DNA of 18,577 nucleotides, taken from positions 1 to 18,577 of the forward strand of contig JAQGKN010000199.1 of NCBI GenBank assembly GCA_028290085.1, written 5' to 3'. Of this stretch, positions 1 through 6,603 are shown one piece after another. Position 1 is the first letter of the stretch, and each line of letters begins with the position of its first letter. The notes below the pieces were generated by a model. That model was not told where the DNA came from and made no database searches. It saw only the letters and a list, made by a program, of their open reading frames with translations. The translations under genes and the position numbers were made by a program. This DNA comes from Hyphomicrobiales bacterium. GTDB taxonomy: Bacteria; Pseudomonadota; Alphaproteobacteria; Rhizobiales; Beijerinckiaceae.

Positions 1-663
1 CTGCAAGTGCAGCACACGAGCTTCGGCTTTCGCTATGCCGCGATCCGGCGTCCGATCAACAATCCGAACACGCATGACTACATCCGCACGACACTCTTCA
101 TCGCACCCTATTCCGTGCTGATCCCGCCCAACAACATGTACAATGTAGCCATCCTGCATGTGCCCACCGACGACACGCACACGGCTTTCCACTTCATTGC
201 ATGGGGCGGCGCGACGGTGCCCTCGACGGAGGAATGGCGCAAATTCCTGCATGCGCAGGTCGGCATCGACGTCGACAAGAATTTCCGCAAGGTGCGCACG
301 CGCGCCAACAATTACCTGCAGGACCGGCAGGCGATGAAGCTCGGGAATTTCACCGGCATTCCCGGCATTCCGAACCAGGACATCGTGATGTGGGAGACGA
401 TGGGTCCCATCGCCGACCGCACCTTCGACCGGCTCGGCGCCAGCGACCTCGCCATCGTGGAGTTCCGCAAGCAGATGGTTGAAGCCGCGAAAACCTTCCA
501 GGCGGGTGGCCCTGCCATCGGCACGATGGAGCCCCGCATTCCCCACAACAGGCTCATGTCCTTCGAGGGCGTGGTGCCCAAAACGACCGATTGGCGCCTG
601 ATGGGCGTGACGCCGGAAGAGCTGGCCCATGCGGCGCAGCCGTCGACCTCAGCCGCCGAATAG
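1..663 (+). CDS. Rieske ring-hydroxylating oxygenase, C-terminal part (5' truncated)
   Basis: The frame is open from the first base, so the gene begins outside the window and about 220 C-terminal residues are seen. The GTG at position 7 is only an internal Val codon. The visible part looks like the C-terminal catalytic domain of the phthalate 4,5-dioxygenase/LigXa group. It contains FIAPYSVLIPPNN, then NYLQDRQAMKLGNFTGIPG and IPNQDIVMWETMGPIADR, then DRLGASDLAIVEFRKQM, an order typical of that group. The Rieske [2Fe-2S] site and the mononuclear-iron His ligands would lie mostly upstream and cannot be checked. Such enzymes hydroxylate or O-demethylate aromatic acids using electrons from a reductase; none is encoded here. 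It is followed after about 100 bp by the EutA-like gene on the same strand. Family is confident; substrate is unknown. Confidence 0.88.
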   Translation: MQVQHTSFGFRYAAIRRPINNPNTHDYIRTTLFIAPYSVLIPPNNMYNVAILHVPTDDTHTAFHFIAWGGATVPSTEEWRKFLHAQVGIDVDKNFRKVRTRANNYLQDRQAMKLGNFTGIPGIPNQDIVMWETMGPIADRTFDRLGASDLAIVEFRKQMVEAAKTFQAGGPAIGTMEPRIPHNRLMSFEGVVPKTTDWRLMGVTPEELAHAAQPSTSAAE

Positions 664-704
664 AGTTCTCATGACTTGTGCCCGCTCCCTCGCTAAAAAG
701 GCTT

Positions 705-733
705 GGGGGCGGGCTGCAGGCCCTCCCGCCCCC
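705..733 (+). other. GC-only hairpin between the oxygenase and eutA-like genes
   Basis: A perfect 9-bp inverted repeat (gggggcggg, 705-713; cccgccccc, 725-733) with an 11-nt loop lies between the oxygenase stop and the next start. There is no T-run after it, so it is not a canonical rho-independent terminator. It could weaken read-through or protect the upstream mRNA 3' end. Confidence 0.5.
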
Positions 734-766
734 CCCTGCCTTACGCGCCCTGCCAAGAAGGTTCGA

Positions 767-2272
767 ATGCACGATCTCGATGAAGACCACGATCACGCGG
801 GAATGTCGGAAGAAGACAAGGCTGCCATGGCGGCCTGGATCTGGAGCCAGGAAACCGTCGAACTCAAGACCATCGGGATCGACATCGGCAGCTCGACCTC
901 GCATCTGCTCTTCGCGAAAGTGACATTGCAGCGTCAGTCGCAGGGCCTTTCCGCCCGCTTCCTCGTCACCAATCGCGAAGTGCTCTGGCGCTCGCCGATC
1001 ATGTTGACGCCCTTCTTGCCCAATGGCTCCATCGATGCCCGGGCGCTCGAAGACTTTATTTATGGCTCCTACGCCGCCGCGCGGATACGCCGCGAGGATG
1101 TCGATACCGGCGCCGTGATTCTCACCGGCGAGGCGATCAAGCGCAGCAATGCGCGGGCGATCGACGAATTGTTCGCGGAAGAAGCTGGCAAGTTCGTCTG
1201 CGCGACGGCCGGACATAAGCTTGAATGCACTTTGGCCGCGCATGGCTCGGGCGCAGTCGCGCTCTCGAAAGCGCAGGACGCTGTTGTGCTGCACGTCGAT
1301 ATCGGCGGTGGCACGACAAAGCTGTCGCTCATCGAGAAGGGCGTCATCCGCAGCGTCGCAGCCTTTGCTGTCGGCGGTCGCCTGATTGCCCATGACGGAC
1401 GCGAGGGCTGGACGCGCGTGGACGAATCGGCGCATCTCGTCGCCGACGATCTCGGCCTCTCGACGACGCCCGGCGCACTCTCCAACGCCATGACGCGCAA
1501 GAAGATCGCGGATCGGCTGGCGGAGCTCGCGGTCGACCAGATCACGGGCGGCGCGCGCGACGATCTCGGACGTAAGCTCGAACTGACCGAGCCGCTCGAC
1601 CGCAGCCTCGTGCCCACCATCCTCACGTTCTCCGGCGGAGTCTCCGAATATATCTTCGGGACGGAAGAAGCGGAATTCGGCGACATTGCCAAGCCGCTCG
1701 CGGCCGCCATCCGCACCAAGCTCGCGGCGCGCTCAAGCCTGCCGATGAGCGATCCGGGTAACCGCATTCGCGCGACCGTTATCGGCGCCTCGCAGTTCAC
1801 CGTGCAGGTGAGCGGCAAGACGATCTACCTGCCGCCCGAGGGCGCCCTGCCCGTGCACAATGTGCCGGTCATTCAGGTTGGCATGGATCTCTCCGACGAG
1901 ATCGCGCCCGAACTCGTGACGAAACGCATTCTGGAAAAGATCGCGCAGCTCGACCTCGAAACCTCGGCGCGCATGGCCATCGCCTTTCCCTGGCATGGCG
2001 ATCCCGAATATACCCGCCTCTATTCCGCCGCGCGCGCGATCAAGGATGCGGTTGCGCCAGACGGCAAGCGCACCAATCTGCTGTGCCTGATGATCGACGG
2101 CGATGTGGGCCGCACGATGGGGCGCCTCCTTTCCGACGAAGTCGGGCTGGAGGGGCCGCTCGTCTCCATCGACGGCGTGCAATTGCAGGAGCTGGATTAT
2201 GTCGACGTCGGCGAATTGATCTCGCCGCCAGGTGTCGTTCCGGTCGTCATCAAGTCGCTGCTGTTTTCCTGA
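767..2272 (+). CDS. EutA-like ASKHA ATPase (ethanolamine ammonia-lyase reactivase family)
   Basis: The 501-residue protein matches the EutA family through its length. The N-terminal phosphate loop is GIDIGSSTSH (residues 37-46). VDTGAVILTGEAIKRSNAR follows (112-130), then AGKFVCATAGHKLE, the second nucleotide motif VDIGGGTTK (177-185) and a later FSGGVSEYIFG. Known EutA proteins use ATP to eject damaged cobalamin from ethanolamine ammonia-lyase EutBC. No eutB, eutC or microcompartment gene is in the window, so the partner here is unknown. The ATG at 767 is preferred because AAGAAGG (755-761) sits 5 bp upstream; an in-frame ATG at 629 would overlap the oxygenase and add a non-family, Arg/Pro-rich leader. 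The N-terminus is acidic and His-rich (MHDLDEDHDH). It lies between an oxygenase and a bicupin on the same strand, which suggests an aromatic-catabolism role by inference only. Confidence 0.85.
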   Translation: MHDLDEDHDHAGMSEEDKAAMAAWIWSQETVELKTIGIDIGSSTSHLLFAKVTLQRQSQGLSARFLVTNREVLWRSPIMLTPFLPNGSIDARALEDFIYGSYAAARIRREDVDTGAVILTGEAIKRSNARAIDELFAEEAGKFVCATAGHKLECTLAAHGSGAVALSKAQDAVVLHVDIGGGTTKLSLIEKGVIRSVAAFAVGGRLIAHDGREGWTRVDESAHLVADDLGLSTTPGALSNAMTRKKIADRLAELAVDQITGGARDDLGRKLELTEPLDRSLVPTILTFSGGVSEYIFGTEEAEFGDIAKPLAAAIRTKLAARSSLPMSDPGNRIRATVIGASQFTVQVSGKTIYLPPEGALPVHNVPVIQVGMDLSDEIAPELVTKRILEKIAQLDLETSARMAIAFPWHGDPEYTRLYSAARAIKDAVAPDGKRTNLLCLMIDGDVGRTMGRLLSDEVGLEGPLVSIDGVQLQELDYVDVGELISPPGVVPVVIKSLLFS

Positions 2273-2278
2273 GACATC

Positions 2279-2302
2279 CCGGCCAGCCAACGTGCTGGCC
2301 GG
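2279..2302 (+). other. Intergenic hairpin eutA-like/bicupin
   Basis: A 9-bp perfect stem (ccggccagc, 2279-2287; gctggccgg, 2294-2302) with a 6-nt loop starts 6 bp after the eutA-like stop codon. No U-tract follows, so it may be an mRNA-stabilising or partial-termination structure. It is the second such hairpin in this gene row. Confidence 0.5.
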
Positions 2303-2338
2303 TTCACACCATCAACAATAAGGAATCGGGAGGTTCGC

Positions 2339-3448
2339 ATGAGCACACAAGATGCACCGCGCTACGGGGTCGATCCCTATCTCGACTGGGTTGCGCGCGA
2401 AGGCCTTCCGGTCACCGAGGATTACGGCATCGACCTGTTCTCGGTCGAGACGAAGCCCTGGGCACGTTACGGCGTGAAGGGTGCGGCCGTGCATCTGAAG
2501 GGCCGTGGCGACTTCTCCAACATGTTCCTGTTCGACATCGGCCCGGGCCAATCGACGTTGCCGCAGCGCCATCTTTACGAAGATGTGATCTATGTGCTCG
2601 AAGGCACCGGCTCGACGCAGGTCGAATTCGCCGACGGCACCAAGCGCAGCTTCGAGTGGGGCCCCAAGAGCCTTTTTGCGATCCCGTTGAATGCCAGGCA
2701 TCGCCACTTCAACGGCAGCGGCCGCGACCGGGCCTTGCTCGTCTCCACCACCAATCTGCCGATGATCTTGAACGTGTTCCACGACGAGGATTTCGTGCTC
2801 AACACGGACCGCGACTTCATGGCGCGCGCGGGCAAGCAGGGCTATTTCGCCGGCGAAGGTGACCTCATCACCGTGCGCCCCGGCAATCACATGTGGGAGA
2901 CGAACTTCGTTCCCGATCTCGCCGCCATCGAGCTGAAGTCATGGGGCGACCGAGGTGCTGGCGGCACCAACATCATGTTCGTGCTCGCCGACGGAATCAT
3001 GCATGCGCATATTTCGGAAATGCCTGTCGGCACCTACAAGAAGGGCCACAAGCATGGACCGAGCTTTCATGTGATGTGCGTGACAGGCCATGGCTATTCG
3101 CTGCTCTGGTACAAGGAACAGCAGGATTTCATCCGCATCGACTGGAAGCACGGCACCGTGTTTCCGCCAGCCGACCAGCAGTTCCACCAGCATTTCAACA
3201 CGAGCCAGGCACCGGCGCGCTATCTCGCGACTGCGGTCGGGGGCCTGCGTTATCCGACCATGCTCGCGCAGCGCCGCTCGCTGCTCGGCGTGAACGGTGA
3301 GAAGGGCGCAGTTTCGCTCAGCATCAAGGAAGGCGGTGACCAGATCGAATACGAAGATCAGGATCCCCGCATCCACCGCGAGTGGCTGGAAGAAATGCGC
3401 AAAAACGATGTCGTGCCCAAAATGGACAAGTTCAAGGTCGCCGTCTGA
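2339..3448 (+). CDS. Bicupin protein, gentisate 1,2-dioxygenase-like
   Basis: A 369-residue protein with two cupin barrels. The N-terminal cupin (about 55-145) carries QRHLYEDVIYVLEGTG (76-91): where the usual motif has His-x-His this copy has Gln76-Arg-His78. Its second motif keeps His121/His123. The C-terminal cupin (about 205-300) keeps HKHGPSFH (237-244) and FHQHFN (282-287), enough for a three-His metal site. Two-cupin proteins of this size include gentisate and related ring-cleaving dioxygenases, which open hydroxylated aromatic carboxylates with Fe(II) and O2; that fits the oxygenase upstream. The active centre would then be in the C-terminal cupin, unlike classical gentisate dioxygenase, which uses the N-terminal one. 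The start is supported by GGGAGG (2328-2333) 5 bp upstream. The gene ends just before a strong terminator. Cupin fold is sure; the reaction is inferred. Confidence 0.82.
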   Translation: MSTQDAPRYGVDPYLDWVAREGLPVTEDYGIDLFSVETKPWARYGVKGAAVHLKGRGDFSNMFLFDIGPGQSTLPQRHLYEDVIYVLEGTGSTQVEFADGTKRSFEWGPKSLFAIPLNARHRHFNGSGRDRALLVSTTNLPMILNVFHDEDFVLNTDRDFMARAGKQGYFAGEGDLITVRPGNHMWETNFVPDLAAIELKSWGDRGAGGTNIMFVLADGIMHAHISEMPVGTYKKGHKHGPSFHVMCVTGHGYSLLWYKEQQDFIRIDWKHGTVFPPADQQFHQHFNTSQAPARYLATAVGGLRYPTMLAQRRSLLGVNGEKGAVSLSIKEGGDQIEYEDQDPRIHREWLEEMRKNDVVPKMDKFKVAV

Positions 3449-3465
3449 GGCTGTTTCAGGATGAA

Positions 3466-3505
3466 AGAAGCCCCGGGCGCGCATGCGTTCCGGGGCTTCT
3501 CTTTT
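3466..3505 (+). terminator. Rho-independent terminator after the bicupin gene
   Basis: A perfect 11-bp stem (agaagccccgg, 3466-3476; ccggggcttct, 3490-3500) with a 13-nt loop is followed by cttttg. It lies 18 bp past the bicupin stop. It probably separates the oxygenase/eutA-like/bicupin unit from the downstream racemase/Bug unit. Confidence 0.85.
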
Positions 3506-3553
3506 GCATTGCGCAAAAACGGCGCTTGGCCAAACGGCCTATAGACCACTAGA

Positions 3554-3595
3554 CTGTCTCCCGACATCCGCGCCGGCCAAAGTGGCCCGAGACAG
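3554..3595 (+). promoter_or_regulatory. Leader inverted repeat upstream of the racemase-family gene
   Basis: In the 110 bp between terminator and start codon a 7-bp inverted repeat (ctgtctc, 3554-3560; gagacag, 3589-3595) encloses a smaller ggcc-aaagt-ggcc hairpin. A TATAGA at 3540-3545 could be a -10 box but has no good -35 partner. The region must hold a promoter if the preceding terminator is efficient. The repeat may be an operator or a leader hairpin; both are inferences. Confidence 0.3.
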
Positions 3596-3618
3596 CGGAG
3601 CGAAACGGGAGGTTTGAT

Positions 3619-4356
3619 ATGGCTTTTTCGAGCTGGCGCGGCACGGTCGGTATGGTGCATCCGACATTGCGTCCGGGATCCACCGAAGAATTCATCCGGC
3701 TCTCACCCGAAGGCATCGGCGTCATCCCGATGTTTCTCAACATCAGCCGCGGCACACGCGACGAATTCGAGTCGGTTTTTTCAGCCTATGAGGCGCAGAT
3801 CAAGATCTGCGCAGATGCCGGCTGCGATCTCATCCACCCCTCCGGCGCGCCGCCTTTCATGGTGCAGGGCTTCAAGCGCGAAGCCGAAATCGTGCGCGGC
3901 TGGGAAGAGAAGTTCGGCGTTCCGATCTTCACCTCGGGCCAGAACCACATCACCGCACTGAGAGCGCTGGGCGCCAAGACCATCGTCGGCGCCACTTATT
4001 TCCCGGGCGACATCAACGCGACCTTTGCGCGCTATTTCGAGGACGCCGGAATCTCCGTGCGCTCCATGGAAGGTATCGACGTGCCCTTCGACCGTGCGCA
4101 GGAATTGTCCGGCGAACAGGTCTATGGCCATATCAAGAAGACCTTCCTGAAAGCGGGCGGCGCAGACGCCATCTACATGCTCGGCTCCGGCTGGCGCGTG
4201 CTGAACATCGTCCACATGCTCGAACAGGATCTACAGGTTCCCGTCATTCATCCTGTCCCTGCGCGCGTGTGGGAAGTGCAGAAACGCCTGCACATCAACG
4301 AGCCCAAAAAGGGCTTCGGCACATTGCTCGAAACGCTGCCGCCTTTGCCGCGCTGA
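3619..4356 (+). CDS. Asp/Glu racemase-superfamily protein (maleate isomerase/arylmalonate decarboxylase-like)
   Basis: The 245-residue length and layout fit the maleate cis-trans isomerase/arylmalonate decarboxylase branch of the Asp/Glu racemase superfamily. Cues are the N-terminal WRGTVGMVHPT, CDLIHPSGAPPFMVQG (69-84), FTSGQNHITALRALGAK (104-120), the sugar-like loop FPGDINATF, and GADAIYMLGSGWRVL (181-195). Members normally use one or two cysteines at the ends of two mirrored strands. Here the first position falls at Ser75/Gly76 and the second at Gly189-Ser190. The only cysteines are Cys64 and Cys69, away from both sites, so the usual cysteine chemistry is unlikely. The start is set by GGGAGG (3607-3612), 6 bp upstream. 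It heads a unit with two Bug receptors. A ring-cleavage product such as a maleyl compound would be a natural substrate, but this is inference. Confidence 0.82.
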   Translation: MAFSSWRGTVGMVHPTLRPGSTEEFIRLSPEGIGVIPMFLNISRGTRDEFESVFSAYEAQIKICADAGCDLIHPSGAPPFMVQGFKREAEIVRGWEEKFGVPIFTSGQNHITALRALGAKTIVGATYFPGDINATFARYFEDAGISVRSMEGIDVPFDRAQELSGEQVYGHIKKTFLKAGGADAIYMLGSGWRVLNIVHMLEQDLQVPVIHPVPARVWEVQKRLHINEPKKGFGTLLETLPPLPR

Positions 4357-4399
4357 ACGACACTCCGCAGCAAGCGGAGACACAAGGAGGAAATGTTTG

Positions 4400-5452
4400 A
4401 TGTCATGGTTCCCGACGCGACGCGCGGTGGCAATCTGCACTGCCCTCGCGACGCTCGCTCCCAGCGCTGTTTTTGCGCAGGCTCCGTCTGTCGAGGCTTT
4501 TTACAAGGGCAAGACGATCAGTCTGATCGTCCCCTTCACGGCTGGCGGGCTTAACGATCTTGCAGCGCGCCTCGTCGCACGCCATCTCGATCGCTATATT
4601 CCGGGCAAGCCGACCATCGTCGTGCAGAACCAGCCGAGCGCGGGCGGATTGGCTCTCGCCAACCGCCTCGCCAACTCGGTCGACAAGGATGGGCTCACGC
4701 TCTCGATCATGGGGCGGGCGCTGCCGCAGTTCCAGATCATGGGCGACCCCAACGCCAATTTCGACCCGGTGAAGTTCACATGGCTGGGCTCGCTTTCGTC
4801 TTATGCGAACGACGCCTACATGCTGCTGTTGAACACGACAGCCGCTGCAAAGACGGCCGAAGACCTGCGCAAGCCGGGGCCCGCGACGCCGCTCGGCGCC
4901 AACCGCACCGGCTCGACCAATGTGACGTTCGCACTGCTCGCGCGCGACGTGCTGAAGCTGAATGTGCAGGTCGTGCGCGGCTTTCCAGGCGCCACCGACA
5001 TTACGCTCGCGATGCAGCGCGGCGAGGTCGAGGGACAGACTATAGATCTCAGCGCCGTGCTGTCGGGTCAGCGCGACTTGTGGACCTCGAAAAAAGTGCG
5101 CCCCGTCGTGCAGTTCGGACGCCTGACACGCATGGCGGACATGCCGGATGTGCCCACGGGACGCGAACTCGTGAGTGATCCGAAGGACAAGGCTTTGCTC
5201 GCTTTCGCAGAGCTGCCCTTCTTCATGGCGATGCCCTTCGCCGGACCGCCCGGCATTCCCGAGGATCGCGCGAAGGCGCTGCAGGACGGGTTCATGGCCA
5301 TGACGAAGGATCCGGCTTTCCTCGCTGATGCGCAGAAGATCGGCATCGACATCAGCGCCATCGACGGCAATGCGGTGCGCAAGCTGATCGAGGATGCGAG
5401 CACGACGCCACCCGACGTTCTCGCGCGATTCAAGACGCTCGTGGCCGAGTGA
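4400..5452 (+). CDS. Tripartite tricarboxylate transporter substrate-binding protein (TctC/Bug family), copy 1
   Basis: A 350-residue periplasmic binding protein. A signal peptide runs to about residue 26 (VFA-QAPSVEAF), followed by the Bug-family opening FYKGKTISLIVPFTAGG, then LAARLVARHLDRYIPGKP and GRLTRMADMPDVPTGREL. The ATG at 4400 is chosen because AGGAGG (4385-4390) lies 9 bp upstream; a TTG just before it and an out-of-frame ATG at 4393 are worse. Bug proteins bind small carboxylates and deliver them to TctA/TctB membrane partners, or act as sensors. No tctA or tctB is present here. It lies 43 bp after the racemase-family gene and 50 bp before a paralogue, so co-transcription is likely. 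Ligand unknown; an aromatic or dicarboxylic acid would fit the setting. Confidence 0.92.
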   Translation: MSWFPTRRAVAICTALATLAPSAVFAQAPSVEAFYKGKTISLIVPFTAGGLNDLAARLVARHLDRYIPGKPTIVVQNQPSAGGLALANRLANSVDKDGLTLSIMGRALPQFQIMGDPNANFDPVKFTWLGSLSSYANDAYMLLLNTTAAAKTAEDLRKPGPATPLGANRTGSTNVTFALLARDVLKLNVQVVRGFPGATDITLAMQRGEVEGQTIDLSAVLSGQRDLWTSKKVRPVVQFGRLTRMADMPDVPTGRELVSDPKDKALLAFAELPFFMAMPFAGPPGIPEDRAKALQDGFMAMTKDPAFLADAQKIGIDISAIDGNAVRKLIEDASTTPPDVLARFKTLVAE

Positions 5453-5502
5453 GGCCTCGGTACTGCGACCAACAACTAAAAGAATGTGACTGGGAGGATG
5501 GC

Positions 5503-6558
5503 ATGAATCGACGCGAAGTTCTGCTTGGTGGTGTGGGTACAGCGGCTGCTCTCGGGCTCGCCGCGCCCGCAGCCTTTGCACAGGATGCGGTGGAGACCTT
5601 TTACAAGGGCCGCACCGTCACACTCTATGTGCCGACCTCGCCGGGCGGCATCAACGACATCTCGGCGCGGCTCGCTGCGCGCCACATCGGGCGCTTCATT
5701 CCCGGCGTGCCCAATGTCGTCGTGCAGAATATCCCTGGTGGCGGCGGACTTGTCGCGGCCAACAAGCTCTACAATACGGCAGAGCGCGACGGCACCGTGC
5801 TCTCGATCATTCAGCGCGGCACGATGCAGCTGGCGATTCAGGGCAATGCCAACGCCAAATTCGACCCGCAGAAATTCACCTGGCTCGGCTCGCTGTCTTC
5901 CTATGCGGACGACGGCTATCTGCTGCTCGTCAACAGCGATCATCCTGTGAAGAGCGCGGCGGATCTCCGCAAGGCCGGCACGCTCGTCAAGCTCGGTGCG
6001 GACCAGCCTGGCTCGACCAATCTCACCTTCGCGATCATCGCCAAGACGGTGCTCGGATTGAACATCGACGTGGTGCGCGGATATCCCGGCGCGGCGCCCA
6101 TGTTCGTCGCGATGGAGCGGCGCGAGCTCGACGGGCAAGTGATCGGCTACAATTCCGTTCGCGCCGGCCAGCCCTTCCTCTGGGAGAACAAGAAGGTGCG
6201 CCCGCTCGTGCAATTTGGACGCCTCACGCGGCTGAAAGATCTGCCCGACGTGCCGACAGGACGCGAACTTGCGCCTGACGACCGCATGCGCTCGCTGATC
6301 GAATTCGCGGAACTGCCCTTCTTCATGGCACTTCCGTTCCTCGCTCCGCCCGACGTGCCCGCCGACCGCGCGGCTGCGTTGCAGAAGGCCTTCATGGACA
6401 TGACGCGCGACGCGGAATTCCAGGCTGATGCCGCGAAGGTGAATATCGAATTGTCACCCATCGACGGCAACGCCGTGAAGCAGCTCGTCACACGTTCGGC
6501 ATCGACGCCGAAGGATGTGATCGCGCTCTACAACGAGATGGTGCCCGTCGGCATTTAA
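5503..6558 (+). CDS. Tripartite tricarboxylate transporter substrate-binding protein (TctC/Bug family), copy 2
   Basis: A 351-residue paralogue of the preceding protein. Both contain KFTWLGSLSSYA, VRP-VQFGRLTR, DVPTGREL and AELPFFMA at matching positions, so they arose by tandem duplication. The N-terminus MNRREVLLGGVG followed by an Ala-rich stretch and AFA-Q resembles a twin-arginine (Tat) signal, whereas copy 1 has a less convincing RR motif. The start at 5503 follows GGGAGG (5492-5497) by 5 bp; an in-frame GTG at 5449 would overlap the previous gene and add a non-signal leader. The proteins differ clearly around residues 35-70, which may mean different ligands. No membrane components are nearby. 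The gene ends 9 bp before a bidirectional terminator. Confidence 0.92.
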   Translation: MNRREVLLGGVGTAAALGLAAPAAFAQDAVETFYKGRTVTLYVPTSPGGINDISARLAARHIGRFIPGVPNVVVQNIPGGGGLVAANKLYNTAERDGTVLSIIQRGTMQLAIQGNANAKFDPQKFTWLGSLSSYADDGYLLLVNSDHPVKSAADLRKAGTLVKLGADQPGSTNLTFAIIAKTVLGLNIDVVRGYPGAAPMFVAMERRELDGQVIGYNSVRAGQPFLWENKKVRPLVQFGRLTRLKDLPDVPTGRELAPDDRMRSLIEFAELPFFMALPFLAPPDVPADRAAALQKAFMDMTRDAEFQADAAKVNIELSPIDGNAVKQLVTRSASTPKDVIALYNEMVPVGI

Positions 6559-6567
6559 CGCTCAAAA

Positions 6568-6596
6568 CATGCTGGAGGCGATGTGCCTCCAGCATG
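6568..6596. terminator. Bidirectional terminator between convergent units
   Basis: A perfect 12-bp stem (catgctggaggc, 6568-6579; gcctccagcatg, 6585-6596) with a 5-nt loop sits between two convergent genes. It is followed by cggctttt on the + strand and by ttttgag directly after the stem on the - strand. It should stop transcripts from both the second Bug gene and the dehydrogenase gene. Confidence 0.88.
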
Positions 6597-6603
6597 CGGC
6601 TTT

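Noticed and set aside
629..766. Upstream start for the EutA-like protein
   Set aside because: Would overlap the oxygenase and add an Arg/Pro leader encoded by the GC hairpin; the ATG at 767 has a good ribosome-binding site and fits EutA length.
4403..5581. 392-codon open frame on the - strand opposite the two Bug genes
   Set aside because: Spans the junction of two well-supported genes on the other strand; Arg/His-rich and without any motif.
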